Source of the DNA: a bacterium
Lineage (GTDB): Bacteria > Bacteroidota > Bacteroidia > Bacteroidales > Bacteroidaceae
Assembly: GCA_004559785.1 (NCBI GenBank)
Contig: SFXD01000051.1
Span: 1-15,704 of the forward strand
Direction: 5' to 3'
DNA length: 15,704 nt
The notes under the pieces are model-generated. The model had not been told where the DNA came from. It ran no database searches and worked only from the letters and a program-made list of their open reading frames with translations. Of this stretch, positions 1 to 7,373 are shown piece by piece. Positions within the stretch are counted from its first letter, which is position 1, and each line of letters begins with the position of its first letter. The position numbers and the translations under genes are program-made.

Positions 1-12
1 GCGTTTTTGCGG

Positions 13-142
13 AAGCCTCATTTGGAAATCAACTGGTTAGCTCGTTCAAATGGGATAAAAATCGTTGAAAATTATTTTTGAGTATCAAACTTGGGTTAAT
101 AATGCCGCAAAAGGCAAGTTGTTCTCACTGCCAATGAGGCTT
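13..142. repeat. Inverted repeat pair AAGCCTCATTTGG / CCAATGAGGCTT
   Basis: The 13 bases at 13-25 (AAGCCTCATTTGG) are complementary to the 12 bases at 131-142 (CCAATGAGGCTT) apart from one extra T. About 105 AT-rich bases lie between them. GCGT at 1-4 and ACGC at 146-149 add a possible outer pair. The arrangement could be the stem of a long transcript hairpin or the ends of a small non-autonomous element. With the window starting at base 1, flanking target duplications cannot be checked. Confidence 0.45.
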
Positions 143-161
143 GGGACGCAGAATACACGAA

Positions 162-192
162 CCCCGGAAGTCCACTCGCAGGACTTCCGGGG
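162..192 (-). terminator. Strong hairpin downstream of the fumarase gene
   Basis: CCCCGGAAGTCC (162-173) and GGACTTCCGGGG (181-192) form a perfect 12-bp stem with a 7-base loop. It lies about 32 bases beyond the fumarase stop codon in the minus direction, where a terminator is expected. Neither strand has a proper T-tract after the stem, so this may be a 3'-end processing or stability hairpin, or a bidirectional terminator, rather than a classical intrinsic terminator. Confidence 0.6.
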
Positions 193-224
193 CCGGTGTA
201 TCATATATTAGGCTTGCCGCAATC

Positions 225-1868
225 CTATTTGTTGCACCCAGGGCACCAGGGACGCAGTTGCTGGAAGAAGTCGTTGCCCTTGTCGTCGACGAGGATGAAG
301 GCAGGGAAGTCCTCCACGTCTATCTTCCAGATAGCTTCCATTCCAAGCTCGGGGTATTCCACGCATTCGATGCTCCTGATGCTACTCTGGCTCAGCACGG
401 CAGCCACGCCACCGATGGTGCCGAGGTAGAATCCTCCATGTCGACGGCAGGCATCCGTCACCTGCTGGGTGCGGTTGCCCTTGGCTATCATCACGAGCGA
501 TGCCCCATTGGCCTGGAACTCGTCGACGTATGGGTCCATGCGGTTAGCCGTGGTGGGGCCCATTGAGCCGCAGGGATAGCCTTCGGGAGTCTTGGCAGGT
601 CCGGCATAGAGTATGGGGTAATCCTTGAAGTACTGTGGCAGTCCCTCGCCTGCATCGAGGCGAGCCTTGAGTCGTGCGTGCGCAATGTCGCGTGCCACGA
701 TGATGGTACCCTTCAGGTTGACACGCGTGCTGACGGGATATTTGGTGAGTTCCGCCCTTACGGCATCCATGCCCTTGCTGAGGTCTATCTCTATTCCCTT
801 GGGGCCCTCGCCCGGACGGCGCAATGCCTCAGGTATCAGGCTTGAGGGGTTGCTGTCCATGCGCTCTATCCAGATGCCGTCCTCGTTGATCTTAGCCTTG
901 ATGTTGCGGTCAGCCGAACAGCTCACTCCCATGCCTATGGGGCAGCTGGCTCCATGCCTGGGCAAGCGTATGACGCGGATGTCGTGTGCGAGGTACTTGC
1001 CTCCGAACTGTGCCCCGAGACCTATCCTGTGAGCCTCCTCGAGCAGCTTGCCTTCGAGGTCGAGGTCGCGGAATGCACGTCCCGTCTCGTCCCCGGTGGT
1101 AGGCAGAGAGTCGTAGTACTTGATGGACCCAAGTTTGACGGTGAGCAGGTTCTTTTCGGCACTGGTACCTCCGATGACGAAGCAGATGTGGTAAGGCGGG
1201 CAGGCTGCCGTGCCGAGGTGCTTCATCTCCTCGACGAGGAACGGGAGCAGCGTCGCCTCGTTCTGTATCGTCGCCTTGGTCATGGGATAGAAGTATGTCT
1301 TGTTGGCAGAGCCACCGCCCTTAGCCACGCAAACGAAGCGGTATTCGGCGCCCTGGCATGCCTCTATGTCGATCTGTGCCGGAAGGTTGCACTTGGTATT
1401 GACCTCGTCGTACATGTTGAGAGGCGCGTTCTGCGAGTAGCGTAGGTTGTCCTGCGTGAAGGTGTTGTACACGCCGAGGCTGAGAGCCTCCTCGTCCTCG
1501 AACCCCGTCCATACCTGCTGTCCCTTCTCGGCATGTATGATGGCCGTACCCGTGTCCTGGCAGAAGGGCAGAATACCCTTTGCCGCCGTCTCGGCATTGC
1601 GCAGGAACTGCAGGGCAACGTACTTGTCGTTCTCCGAAGCCTCGGGGTCGTCGAGGATGGCGGCTACCTGCTCGTTGTGCTCACGCCGCAGCATGAACTC
1701 CACGTCGTGGAAGCATTGCTGTGCGAGCATGGTAAGGGCCTCGGGGGCTACCTTAAGAATCTTGTGTCCCTCGAACTCTCCCACTGAAACTCCCTCCTTG
1801 GTGAGGAGGTAATACTCTGTCTCATCTTTGCCCATCTGGAACATGGGCGCATACTTGAATTCTGCCAT
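225..1868 (-). CDS. fumA: Class I fumarate hydratase (iron-sulfur, FumA/FumB type)
   Basis: Catalyses reversible hydration of fumarate to L-malate in the cytoplasm; in Bacteroidales this serves the reductive branch that forms succinate and propionate. At 547 residues it matches E. coli FumA (548). The three expected ligands of the substrate-binding [4Fe-4S] cluster are visible: Cys103 in FCQDTGT, Cys223 in ACPPYH and Cys317 in GMGVSCSADRN. The N-terminal catalytic half is followed by the C-terminal beta domain (about 370-547), with GSMGPTTANRMDPY and KGNRT conserved. The start is ATG at 1868. The gene lies 29 bases downstream of hflX on the same strand with no hairpin between, so co-transcription is likely. 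A FumA/FumB or oxygen-sensitivity distinction cannot be made from sequence. The class I assignment is secure. Confidence 0.96.
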   Translation of the reverse strand: MAEFKYAPMFQMGKDETEYYLLTKEGVSVGEFEGHKILKVAPEALTMLAQQCFHDVEFMLRREHNEQVAAILDDPEASENDKYVALQFLRNAETAAKGILPFCQDTGTAIIHAEKGQQVWTGFEDEEALSLGVYNTFTQDNLRYSQNAPLNMYDEVNTKCNLPAQIDIEACQGAEYRFVCVAKGGGSANKTYFYPMTKATIQNEATLLPFLVEEMKHLGTAACPPYHICFVIGGTSAEKNLLTVKLGSIKYYDSLPTTGDETGRAFRDLDLEGKLLEEAHRIGLGAQFGGKYLAHDIRVIRLPRHGASCPIGMGVSCSADRNIKAKINEDGIWIERMDSNPSSLIPEALRRPGEGPKGIEIDLSKGMDAVRAELTKYPVSTRVNLKGTIIVARDIAHARLKARLDAGEGLPQYFKDYPILYAGPAKTPEGYPCGSMGPTTANRMDPYVDEFQANGASLVMIAKGNRTQQVTDACRRHGGFYLGTIGGVAAVLSQSSIRSIECVEYPELGMEAIWKIDVEDFPAFILVDDKGNDFFQQLRPWCPGCNK

Positions 1869-1897
1869 ATAGCGTAATCTTATGTGTAAGGAATGTT

Positions 1898-3205
1898 TTA
1901 TTGTCTCGTTGTATTGTCTGTCGCCGGTGCTTCGTCCGCAGCGTCGGGGCTGTCATAGTGCTGGAAGAGGAAGTCGTTGTATGGATACTTCTGCACGTGC
2001 AGTTGCCTTACCTTATTATATATGGTCTGCCTCAGCGTGTCGAGGTTGGTCCTGCACCTTGCGGAAATGAACAGGCAGTCACCTCCGAGGCGCGACATCC
2101 ATGTGTGTATCAGGCTGTCGAGCGAGACGTTGCGCTGCGTGGCAGGGGTTAGGTCGTCCTCGTCCTTCTGCTCCCATGTGTAGGCATCAATCTTGTTGAA
2201 GATAATCATGGATGGTTTGTCGGCACATCCTAGGTCAGCAAGCGTCCGGTCTACTACGCTTATCTGTTCCTCGAAGTTGGGATGGGATATGTCCACCACA
2301 TGCAGCAGCAGGTCAGCCTCACGCACCTCGTCGAGCGTACTCTTGAAAGACTCCACGAGGTCGGTGGGCAGCTTGCGTATGAAGCCTACCGTGTCCGACA
2401 GCAAGAAGGGCAGGTTGTCCACGATGACCTTGCGCACCGTAGTGTCGAGCGTGGCGAAGAGCTTGTTCTCGGCAAACACCTCGCTCTTGGATAGGAGGTT
2501 CATCAGCGTGCTCTTGCCCACGTTGGTATATCCCACGAGAGCTACCCTGATCATGCGTCCGCGGTTGCCTCGCTGCGTAGCCTTCTGCCTGTCGATGTCA
2601 GCCAGCCTCTGCTTGAGCAGGGATATGCGTCCGAGGATGATGCGGCGGTCCATTTCGAGCTGCGTCTCACCCGGGCCGCGAAGTCCTACCGAGCCTTTGC
2701 CGCCGCCCGAGCCAGAGCCGCCGCCCTGCCTCTCAAGGTGCGTCCACAGTCGCTGCAGTCGTGGCAGCATATACCTGTATTGTGCCAGTTCCACCTGCGT
2801 CTTGGCGTTGGCGGTCTGTGCCCTCATGGCGAAGATGTCGAGGATGAGGCTCGTGCGGTCGAGTATCTTCACCTTCAGTTCCGCCTCGATGTTGCGCAGT
2901 TGCTTGGCGCTGAGTTCGTCGTCAAAGACGACCATGTCCACGTTCCTGTCTTCTTCCTCCTCGGCATCTATGTATTGTCGTATCTCCGTAAGCTTGCCCG
3001 AGCCGAGGTACGTGGCTGGATGCGGCCCGCTGGCGCGCTGCGTAAACCTCCTGACAGTCTCCACCCCTGCAGTTTCGGCCAGGAACTGCAGTTCGTCGAG
3101 ATATTCTGCGGTCCGCCGCTCGTCCTGCTGCGGGGTGACGAGCCCTACGAGTACTGCCCTCTCGGGCGAGTCGTCTACTACGTTGTGGTACCTGACCCCT
3201 GTCAT
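1898..3205 (-). CDS. hflX: Ribosome-splitting GTPase HflX
   Basis: HflX is a TRAFAC-class GTPase that binds the 50S subunit and splits stalled or hibernating 70S ribosomes. Numbered from the ATG at 3205 (435 residues), it has the N-terminal HflX domain (about 16-165), a glycine/serine-rich linker, the family hallmark GPGETQLE at 177-184, a helical segment, then the G domain with P-loop GYTNVGKS (225-232), DTVGF (271-275), NKID (337-340) and SAR (381-383). A polar tail of about 18 residues follows the usual PYNDFL end. The frame stays open upstream to a GTG at 3268, which would add 21 Ser/Arg-rich residues. I prefer 3205 because it is ATG, has GAGGAAGG just upstream, and fits the short N-terminus I recall for Bacteroides homologues. 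fumA follows 29 bases downstream. Confidence 0.95.
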   Translation of the reverse strand: MTGVRYHNVVDDSPERAVLVGLVTPQQDERRTAEYLDELQFLAETAGVETVRRFTQRASGPHPATYLGSGKLTEIRQYIDAEEEEDRNVDMVVFDDELSAKQLRNIEAELKVKILDRTSLILDIFAMRAQTANAKTQVELAQYRYMLPRLQRLWTHLERQGGGSGSGGGKGSVGLRGPGETQLEMDRRIILGRISLLKQRLADIDRQKATQRGNRGRMIRVALVGYTNVGKSTLMNLLSKSEVFAENKLFATLDTTVRKVIVDNLPFLLSDTVGFIRKLPTDLVESFKSTLDEVREADLLLHVVDISHPNFEEQISVVDRTLADLGCADKPSMIIFNKIDAYTWEQKDEDDLTPATQRNVSLDSLIHTWMSRLGGDCLFISARCRTNLDTLRQTIYNKVRQLHVQKYPYNDFLFQHYDSPDAADEAPATDNTTRQ

Positions 3206-3268
3206 GCCTTCCTCGAAGGGAAGGGAGGAGCGACTCGAGTTATAGTGTTTGCTTCTGCTTGTCTTCAC

Positions 3269-3475
3269 GATTTGAATGGATATTGTTCTTATGGGGTGTT
3301 CTACAAATTAGTTTTTATGTCCATTTGTGGGTGCCTACATACGCTTGGTCGCTTATTGCCCCTAACTTGCATATTTCTCTTTTTCAATCAGTCACTATGC
3401 CCGCATCGCTCCTTCATGCAAAAAAGAAATCTGCTGCGTTATCGTTCAACAATCGACTTTGGGCTAATTTATAGA
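3269..3475. other. Intergenic region upstream of hflX
   Basis: This AT-rich gap separates hflX from the hairpin ending the rsmI-lipoprotein unit, so it should hold the promoter of hflX-fumA on the minus strand. I find no full TAnnTTTG box. The nearest is TAATTTG on the minus strand (3304-3310), one base short in its spacer. No RNA gene or convincing small ORF is visible. Confidence 0.4.
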
Positions 3476-3510
3476 GCACCCCTTATGTTTCATGCGGTGA
3501 AGGGATGTGC
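3476..3510 (-). terminator. Probable terminator of the rsmI-lipoprotein unit
   Basis: On the minus strand, GCAC-AT-CCCTT pairs with AAGGG-GTGC (plus-strand arms 3476-3484 and 3500-3510). That gives nine base pairs with a two-base bulge and a 15-base loop. It starts 2 bases after the lipoprotein stop codon and is followed by TCTATAAATT, which is only moderately T-rich. Position supports termination; stem and tail are weaker than ideal. Confidence 0.5.
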
Positions 3511-3512
3511 GC

Positions 3513-4346
3513 TTACCTGACCTGCACCACGAGGTAGCGGGTGACGCTCCAGAACAGCTCAGGTTGCTTGATGTGCAACTCGTACTGCCCCTGTGCATCC
3601 TTCACTAACTGGTATGAGCCCGTAGGATGGGAGGACAGCACCTTGGCACTCTTGCTGTAGAACTTCACCACCTTGTCATAGCGTATGTCTATCTGCGTGA
3701 AGTAGTCTCGGCGGAACGAGCTGTCCCTCAGCAGGTCGCCGTCCGAGAGGATCTTCTCTTCCTTCAGCTCGGACTTCGTGCCGAATACGAACCACGCCTT
3801 GTTGAGCTCCTTGTCCTGCTGGGAGAGCGCATTGGACTTCGACTCGTTTTCTGCCGTCAGGCTGGAGATGGTCTCCACCTGCACCGCAAGCATGGAGTCG
3901 CGCTCTGCAAGCGAAGCTTCCAGCTCCTGTATGCGCTGTGACTGTGTGTCTATCTGCGCCTGCAGGTTCTCGATGGTCTTGACGAGCTTGTCCGCCTTGA
4001 ACGAACTCGTTTCCAGTTTCTCGCGGAGCACCCTTATCATGTCGCGGTTCTGCTCCATCGCCTTCTCTATGAACTGCATGTTCTCCCTGATGACATCTCT
4101 CCCGCTTGGGTTCTCGGGTCCTGACTCCACCACCACGATGCGCCCCTCGGCCTCGTTAATGCGGCGTATGCCTTCCTGTACCTCGCTGAACGTGCCCATG
4201 ATGTCATTCAGTTCAAGGTCTTTCTCGTTGATGATTCTCTGCAGGGAGTCGCGCTCCTGCATGGCCGAATCCTTGTCCGTGGTCCCCTGCTCGCAGGAGG
4301 CGAGCATCATGGCTGCCAATGCCGTTAACTGCCAAAGTCGTTTCAT
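3513..4346 (-). CDS. Putative coiled-coil lipoprotein of unknown function
   Basis: 277 residues. The N-terminus is a lipoprotein signal: basic MKR, a hydrophobic stretch, then LASC with the lipidated cysteine at position 18 (signal peptidase II site). After the cysteine, about residues 25-180 are rich in E, K, Q, L and S with heptad-like spacing (for example KLVKTIENLQAQI), indicating a long coiled coil. The last 95 residues look globular and begin WFVFGTKSEL. I infer anchoring in the envelope facing the periplasm or the surface. It lies 19 bases downstream of rsmI on the same strand and is followed by a hairpin, so the two probably share a transcript. I do not recognise a characterised family. 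The acidic residues after the cysteine (EQGTTDKD) could favour surface export in Bacteroidetes, but this is speculative. Confidence 0.85.
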   Translation of the reverse strand: MKRLWQLTALAAMMLASCEQGTTDKDSAMQERDSLQRIINEKDLELNDIMGTFSEVQEGIRRINEAEGRIVVVESGPENPSGRDVIRENMQFIEKAMEQNRDMIRVLREKLETSSFKADKLVKTIENLQAQIDTQSQRIQELEASLAERDSMLAVQVETISSLTAENESKSNALSQQDKELNKAWFVFGTKSELKEEKILSDGDLLRDSSFRRDYFTQIDIRYDKVVKFYSKSAKVLSSHPTGSYQLVKDAQGQYELHIKQPELFWSVTRYLVVQVR

Positions 4347-4365
4347 ATTTCAAAGTTTTTCTATC

Positions 4366-5103
4366 CTATGAGGATGGTTGCATGATTGTCTGAACATCGT
4401 CTTGCTCCGCATCGCCGTCCTTTTCCCGTGCGCGGCAGTCGCCTCCAACGACGATGACGAACTCACCGCGGGGCTCGTGCTCGCTGAAATATTGCAGCAC
4501 CTCGTCAAGGGTGCCGCGCACGCTCTGCTCGTGCACCTTGCTTATCTCGCGGCAGACGCTTGCAGGCCTGTCCCCGCCGAATGTTTCCACGAACTGTGCA
4601 AGCGTCCTTGCCACACGCCGTGGCGACTCGTAGAATATCATGGTGCGCTTCTCTCCCTTCAGCGATGCGAGACGTGTCTGGCGGCCTTTCTTCTGAGGCA
4701 GGAATCCCTCGAAGCAGAACCTGTCGCAGGGCAATCCCGAGCTGACAATGGCAGGGATGAGTGCCGTGGGGCCTGGCAACGCCACCACTTCGACTCCAGC
4801 CCTTACAGCCTCGCGCGCCACGAGGAAGCCTGGGTCGCTTACCCCCGGCGTGCCGGCATCGGATATCACGGCAACGGTCTCGCCGCCACGCAGCCTCTCC
4901 ACGACCCTCTCTACGGTCTGGTGCTCGTTGAACTTGTGATATGATAGCATGGGGCGGCTGATGTCAAAGTGCTTGAGCAATATGCCGCTCGTACGCGTGT
5001 CCTCTGCCAGTATGAGGTCTGCCTCCTTCAACACCCTGACGGCACGTAGCGTCATGTCCTCAAGGTTGCCTACGGGTGTTGGTACCAAGTACAATGTTCC
5101 CAT
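4366..5103 (-). CDS. rsmI: 16S rRNA (cytidine(1402)-2'-O)-methyltransferase RsmI
   Basis: RsmI uses S-adenosylmethionine to 2'-O-methylate C1402 of 16S rRNA in the decoding centre. The 245-residue protein has the class III (tetrapyrrole methylase-fold) signatures: LYLVPTPVGNLEDMTLRA at 4-21, AEDTRTS at 33-39, SDAGTPGVSDPG at 81-92, LPGPTA at 109-114, and FYESPRR at 157-163. The start is the ATG at 5103. The frame extends to a TTG at 5115, but that would only add four residues before the conserved MGTLYLVPTPVGN start. The acidic C-terminal tail (DGDAEQDD) is variable in the family. It is divergent from tdk and upstream of the coiled-coil lipoprotein. Confidence 0.96.
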   Translation of the reverse strand: MGTLYLVPTPVGNLEDMTLRAVRVLKEADLILAEDTRTSGILLKHFDISRPMLSYHKFNEHQTVERVVERLRGGETVAVISDAGTPGVSDPGFLVAREAVRAGVEVVALPGPTALIPAIVSSGLPCDRFCFEGFLPQKKGRQTRLASLKGEKRTMIFYESPRRVARTLAQFVETFGGDRPASVCREISKVHEQSVRGTLDEVLQYFSEHEPRGEFVIVVGGDCRAREKDGDAEQDDVQTIMQPSS

Positions 5104-5134
5104 GAGTGTGTACAATATATATAATATTCGAGGA

Positions 5135-5142
5135 CAAATTTA
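5135..5142 (-). promoter_or_regulatory. Candidate -7 element for rsmI
   Basis: The minus strand reads TAAATTTG here, an exact match to the Bacteroidetes -7 consensus TAnnTTTG, about 32 bases before the rsmI ATG. No TTTG is found at the expected -33 distance, so this is a half-supported promoter. Confidence 0.4.
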
Positions 5143-5210
5143 ATGATAAAAAACGGCATGGGACACTCCCGACAACAAATATTTTCGATATAAGGGTATT
5201 TTCTTTCCCT

Positions 5211-5245
5211 TTTGTGCATAATTTCACATGGAAATAGTATTTTTG
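5211..5245 (+). promoter_or_regulatory. Candidate tdk promoter
   Basis: TTTG at 5211-5214 and TATTTTTG (TAnnTTTG) at 5238-5245 resemble the Bacteroidetes -33/-7 pair. The spacer is 23 bases, slightly longer than the usual 19-21. The inferred start of transcription is near 5251, leaving a leader of about 15 bases before the ATG at 5266. This also argues against the upstream in-frame ATG at 5212. Confidence 0.5.
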
Positions 5246-5265
5246 CCTTAAAAACAAGCATCGGA

Positions 5266-5862
5266 ATGAAGGATACAGGCACAGACAACGGCGAGATGAT
5301 GCGACGAGGCAGGGTAGAGGTCATCTGCGGATCGATGTTCTCAGGCAAGACTGAGGAATTGATAAGGAGGTTGCGCAGGGCACAGTTCGCACACCAGCGC
5401 GTGGAAATATTCAAGCCGTCTATAGACGTCAGGTACAGCGACAGCGAAGTGGTAAGCCACGAAGGCAACAGCATCATGTCCACCCCGGTCGACTCGTCGG
5501 CAAGCATTCTGCTCATGGGGCAGGAGAGCGAGGTGGTAGGCATAGACGAGGCGCAGTTCTTCGACGAGCACATAGTAGAAGTATGCAACGACCTTGCCAA
5601 CAGGGGAATCAGGGTTATAGTGGCGGGGCTCGACCTCGACTTCAAGGGACAGCCCTTCGGACCCATGCCCGCACTGTGTGCCATAGCCGACGACGTCACC
5701 AAGGTACATGCCATCTGCGTGCGATGCGGCGCACTGGCATACGTCAGCCACAGGATAGTGGAGGGAGAGAAACAGGTGCTGCTGGGCGAGAAGGCGGAAT
5801 ACGAACCCCTGTGCAGGGAATGCTATAACCGTGCCATGAACGGCGGCATTGCACCTCGGTGA
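5266..5862 (+). CDS. tdk: Thymidine kinase
   Basis: ATP-dependent phosphorylation of thymidine to dTMP in the cytoplasm (salvage pathway). At 198 residues it is a type II (human TK1-like) enzyme. P-loop GSMFSGKT is at 22-29, the Walker B/catalytic segment DEAQFF at 94-99, and GLDLDFKGQPFGP at 121-133. The zinc ribbon cysteines are C151, C154, C183 and C186 (CVRC and CREC), and the lasso-region tyrosine lies in EYEPLC. An in-frame ATG exists at 5212, but it would add 18 unrelated residues and lies upstream of the candidate promoter, so I start at 5266. The AI-2E family membrane gene follows 57 bases downstream with no terminator visible. Confidence 0.96.
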   Translation: MKDTGTDNGEMMRRGRVEVICGSMFSGKTEELIRRLRRAQFAHQRVEIFKPSIDVRYSDSEVVSHEGNSIMSTPVDSSASILLMGQESEVVGIDEAQFFDEHIVEVCNDLANRGIRVIVAGLDLDFKGQPFGPMPALCAIADDVTKVHAICVRCGALAYVSHRIVEGEKQVLLGEKAEYEPLCRECYNRAMNGGIAPR

Positions 5863-5919
5863 CATGCCGGCATCAAGGTTCAGGCAATACACCATGACAG
5901 TACAAATAATACACCAACC

Positions 5920-7035
5920 ATGATAGAAGACAAGATTACATTCGACCGCTTCATCCGATGGATGATAGTCCTGGCTATGACGGTAGCCGGCATCTGGATG
6001 CTCGGCAGACTGTCGAGCGTGTTGCTGCCATTCGCGGTAGCGTGGTTGCTGGCATACATGACATACCCACTTGTATGCTTCGTGCAGGTCAGGCTGAGGG
6101 TAAGGAGCCGCATCCTAAGCATCATACTCTCGATGCTGGCCATACTGCTCGTGCTGGCAGCCTTCCTGGCACTCATAGTGCCTCCGCTCATCGAGGAGAC
6201 CACGAGACTCGCACGTCTGACTACCGTTTACTTCCACGACGTGCTGGAGAAGACCAACCTGTCAACCTACCTTGAGGAACAACTGACGTCACTGGCGGCC
6301 GGCGACTCGCTAATGAGCCTTGCACAGCAGAACACCTTCGTGGAGTTCGTGCAGGCACTTGCGCTGCAGGTGTGGAACCTGCTTGCCAGCACGGTGAACC
6401 TTGCCCTCGGCATACTTGGCACCTTCATTGTGTTGCTATACATGTTCTTCATCCTGCTCGACTACGAGAAGATATCCAACGGATGGGTAGGCCTCATCCC
6501 ACAGGGCAAGAGACACTTTGCCACGATGGTCGTGGAGGACGTGAAGAAGGGCATGAACGCATATTTCCGCGGGCAAGCCCTGGTGGCATTCTGCGTAGGC
6601 ATACTCTTCTGCATCGGGTTCCTCATCATCGATTTCCCTCTGGCAATAGGCCTGGGGCTATTCATAGGGTTGCTCAACATGGTGCCGTACATGCAGCTCA
6701 TAGGCTTCGTGCCTACCATACTGCTTGCCATCGTGAAGTCTGCCGAGACGGGCGAGAACCTATGGATAATACTGCTATGCGCCCTGGCTGTGTTTGCCGT
6801 CGTGCAACTCATACAGGACATGTATCTCACGCCGCGCATCATGGGGCAGGTAATGGGGCTCAATCCCGCCGTGATACTCCTCAGCCTCTCGGTGTGGGGC
6901 AGCCTGCTGGGCATCATGGGATTGATCATCGCGCTGCCACTGACCACGCTCCTGCTGTCCTATTACAAGAGATTCGTTCTCAAAGAGGACAACAACGGCG
7001 AAAAGGACGAGGCTAAGGAAAAAAAGAATGCGTAA
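5920..7035 (+). CDS. AI-2E/PerM-family membrane transporter
   Basis: 371-residue inner-membrane protein of the AI-2E transporter/PerM family (PF01594). Hydrophobic segments are visible near residues 13-29, 32-55, 64-89, 155-181, 220-237, 240-270, 281-298 and 314-348, with a soluble loop between about 90 and 150. The family's C-terminal signature is present: NMVPYMQLIGFVPT (253-266) and TPRIMGQVMGLNPAVILLSL (304-323), followed by WGSLLGIMGLIIALPL. The tail after 350 is highly charged (KEDNNGEKDEAKEKK). Named members include TqsA, but most have no proven substrate and some act as Na+/H+ antiporters, so the substrate here is unknown. It probably shares the tdk transcript. No terminator is seen before the tRNA-Lys promoter 26 bases downstream. 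Confidence 0.93.
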   Translation: MIEDKITFDRFIRWMIVLAMTVAGIWMLGRLSSVLLPFAVAWLLAYMTYPLVCFVQVRLRVRSRILSIILSMLAILLVLAAFLALIVPPLIEETTRLARLTTVYFHDVLEKTNLSTYLEEQLTSLAAGDSLMSLAQQNTFVEFVQALALQVWNLLASTVNLALGILGTFIVLLYMFFILLDYEKISNGWVGLIPQGKRHFATMVVEDVKKGMNAYFRGQALVAFCVGILFCIGFLIIDFPLAIGLGLFIGLLNMVPYMQLIGFVPTILLAIVKSAETGENLWIILLCALAVFAVVQLIQDMYLTPRIMGQVMGLNPAVILLSLSVWGSLLGIMGLIIALPLTTLLLSYYKRFVLKEDNNGEKDEAKEKKNA

Positions 7036-7037
7036 AA

Positions 7038-7069
7038 GTTGGCAGTAACAGAAAAAGTGCTTACCTTTG
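7038..7069 (+). promoter_or_regulatory. tRNA-Lys promoter
   Basis: GTTG at 7038-7041, a 20-base spacer and TACCTTTG at 7062-7069 fit the Bacteroidetes -33/-7 pattern (TTTG, 19-21, TAnnTTTG) very well. The inferred transcription start is near 7075, which leaves a leader of about 105 bases before the mature tRNA. Confidence 0.7.
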
Positions 7070-7180
7070 CACCCGCCAATGCAACGTTTTCGTTAAGCCA
7101 GATGAGCAGAGCCAAGTTTACTTGAGCTATGCCATGGCGAGAAAAGGTCGGATTTATTCCAACCTATTGGCACTTAGGTT

Positions 7181-7256
7181 GACTCGCTAGCTCAGTCGGT
7201 AGAGCACTTCACTTTTAATGAAGGGGTCTCGGGTTCGAACCCCGAGCGGGTTACCA
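7181..7256 (+). tRNA. tRNA-Lys (anticodon UUU)
   Basis: A full cloverleaf is visible over 76 bases with encoded CCA (7254-7256). Acceptor GACTCGC pairs with GCGGGTT, including a G1-U72 wobble and U4-G69. The D arm is GCTC-AGTCGGTA-GAGC, the anticodon stem CTTCA/TGAAG with loop CTTTTAA and anticodon TTT at 7214-7216, and the T arm TCGGG-TTCGAAC-CCCGA. The discriminator base is A. It decodes AAA and AAG. The terminal G-U pair at 1-72 is somewhat unusual. Confidence 0.97.
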
Positions 7257-7264
7257 GAAAAGAG

Positions 7265-7290
7265 AAGGACTTCCCCCGTAGGAAGTCCTT
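7265..7290 (+). terminator. Hairpin terminator after tRNA-Lys
   Basis: AAGGACTTCC (7265-7274) and GGAAGTCCTT (7281-7290) make a perfect 10-bp stem with loop CCCGTA, starting 9 bases after the tRNA CCA. Only a short T run follows, so termination is inferred mainly from position. The core GGACTTCC/GGAAGTCC is the same as in the hairpin at 162-192. Confidence 0.65.
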
Positions 7291-7329
7291 TCGTCGATTC
7301 TGTATCCCCAGCGTAGTGCTCACCCCTCT

Positions 7330-7361
7330 CGGGTTGCACGTGGACGTAACCACGAGACCCG
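7330..7361. other. Two-part hairpin between tRNA-Lys and the hydrolase operon
   Basis: CGGGT (7330-7334) pairs with ACCCG (7357-7361) and encloses CGTGG (7339-7343) paired with CCACG (7350-7354) around loop ACGTAA. It lies in non-coding DNA and would fold in a transcript from either strand. No function can be assigned; it may belong to the 3' region of the hydrolase operon. Confidence 0.4.
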
Positions 7362-7373
7362 TCATTTCTGTAC

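Larger units (their letters stand above)
1..224. other. AT-rich left edge; possible gene 3' end and inverted repeat
   Basis: This stretch has no complete gene. It is visibly more AT-rich than the coding DNA beside it over the first 120 bases. Plus-strand frame 1 is open from the edge to a TGA at 79-81 and frame 3 is open to a TGA at 64-66, so the tail of a plus-strand gene is possible. Neither short translation (26 and 21 residues) is recognisable. An imperfect inverted repeat (13-25 against 131-142) and a strong hairpin (162-192) occupy the rest and are listed separately. Confidence 0.4.

Noticed and set aside
2193..3245. 350-codon plus-strand open frame opposite hflX
   Set aside because: Ser/Arg/Leu-rich translation with no recognisable family, entirely antisense to a gene with intact GTPase motifs.
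5104..5115. TTG start for rsmI at 5115
   Set aside because: The ATG at 5103 gives the conserved MGTLYLVPTPVGN start; the TTG adds only four non-conserved residues.
5212..5265. Upstream ATG for tdk at 5212
   Set aside because: It would begin inside the candidate -33 element and adds 18 residues not found in the homologues I recall.
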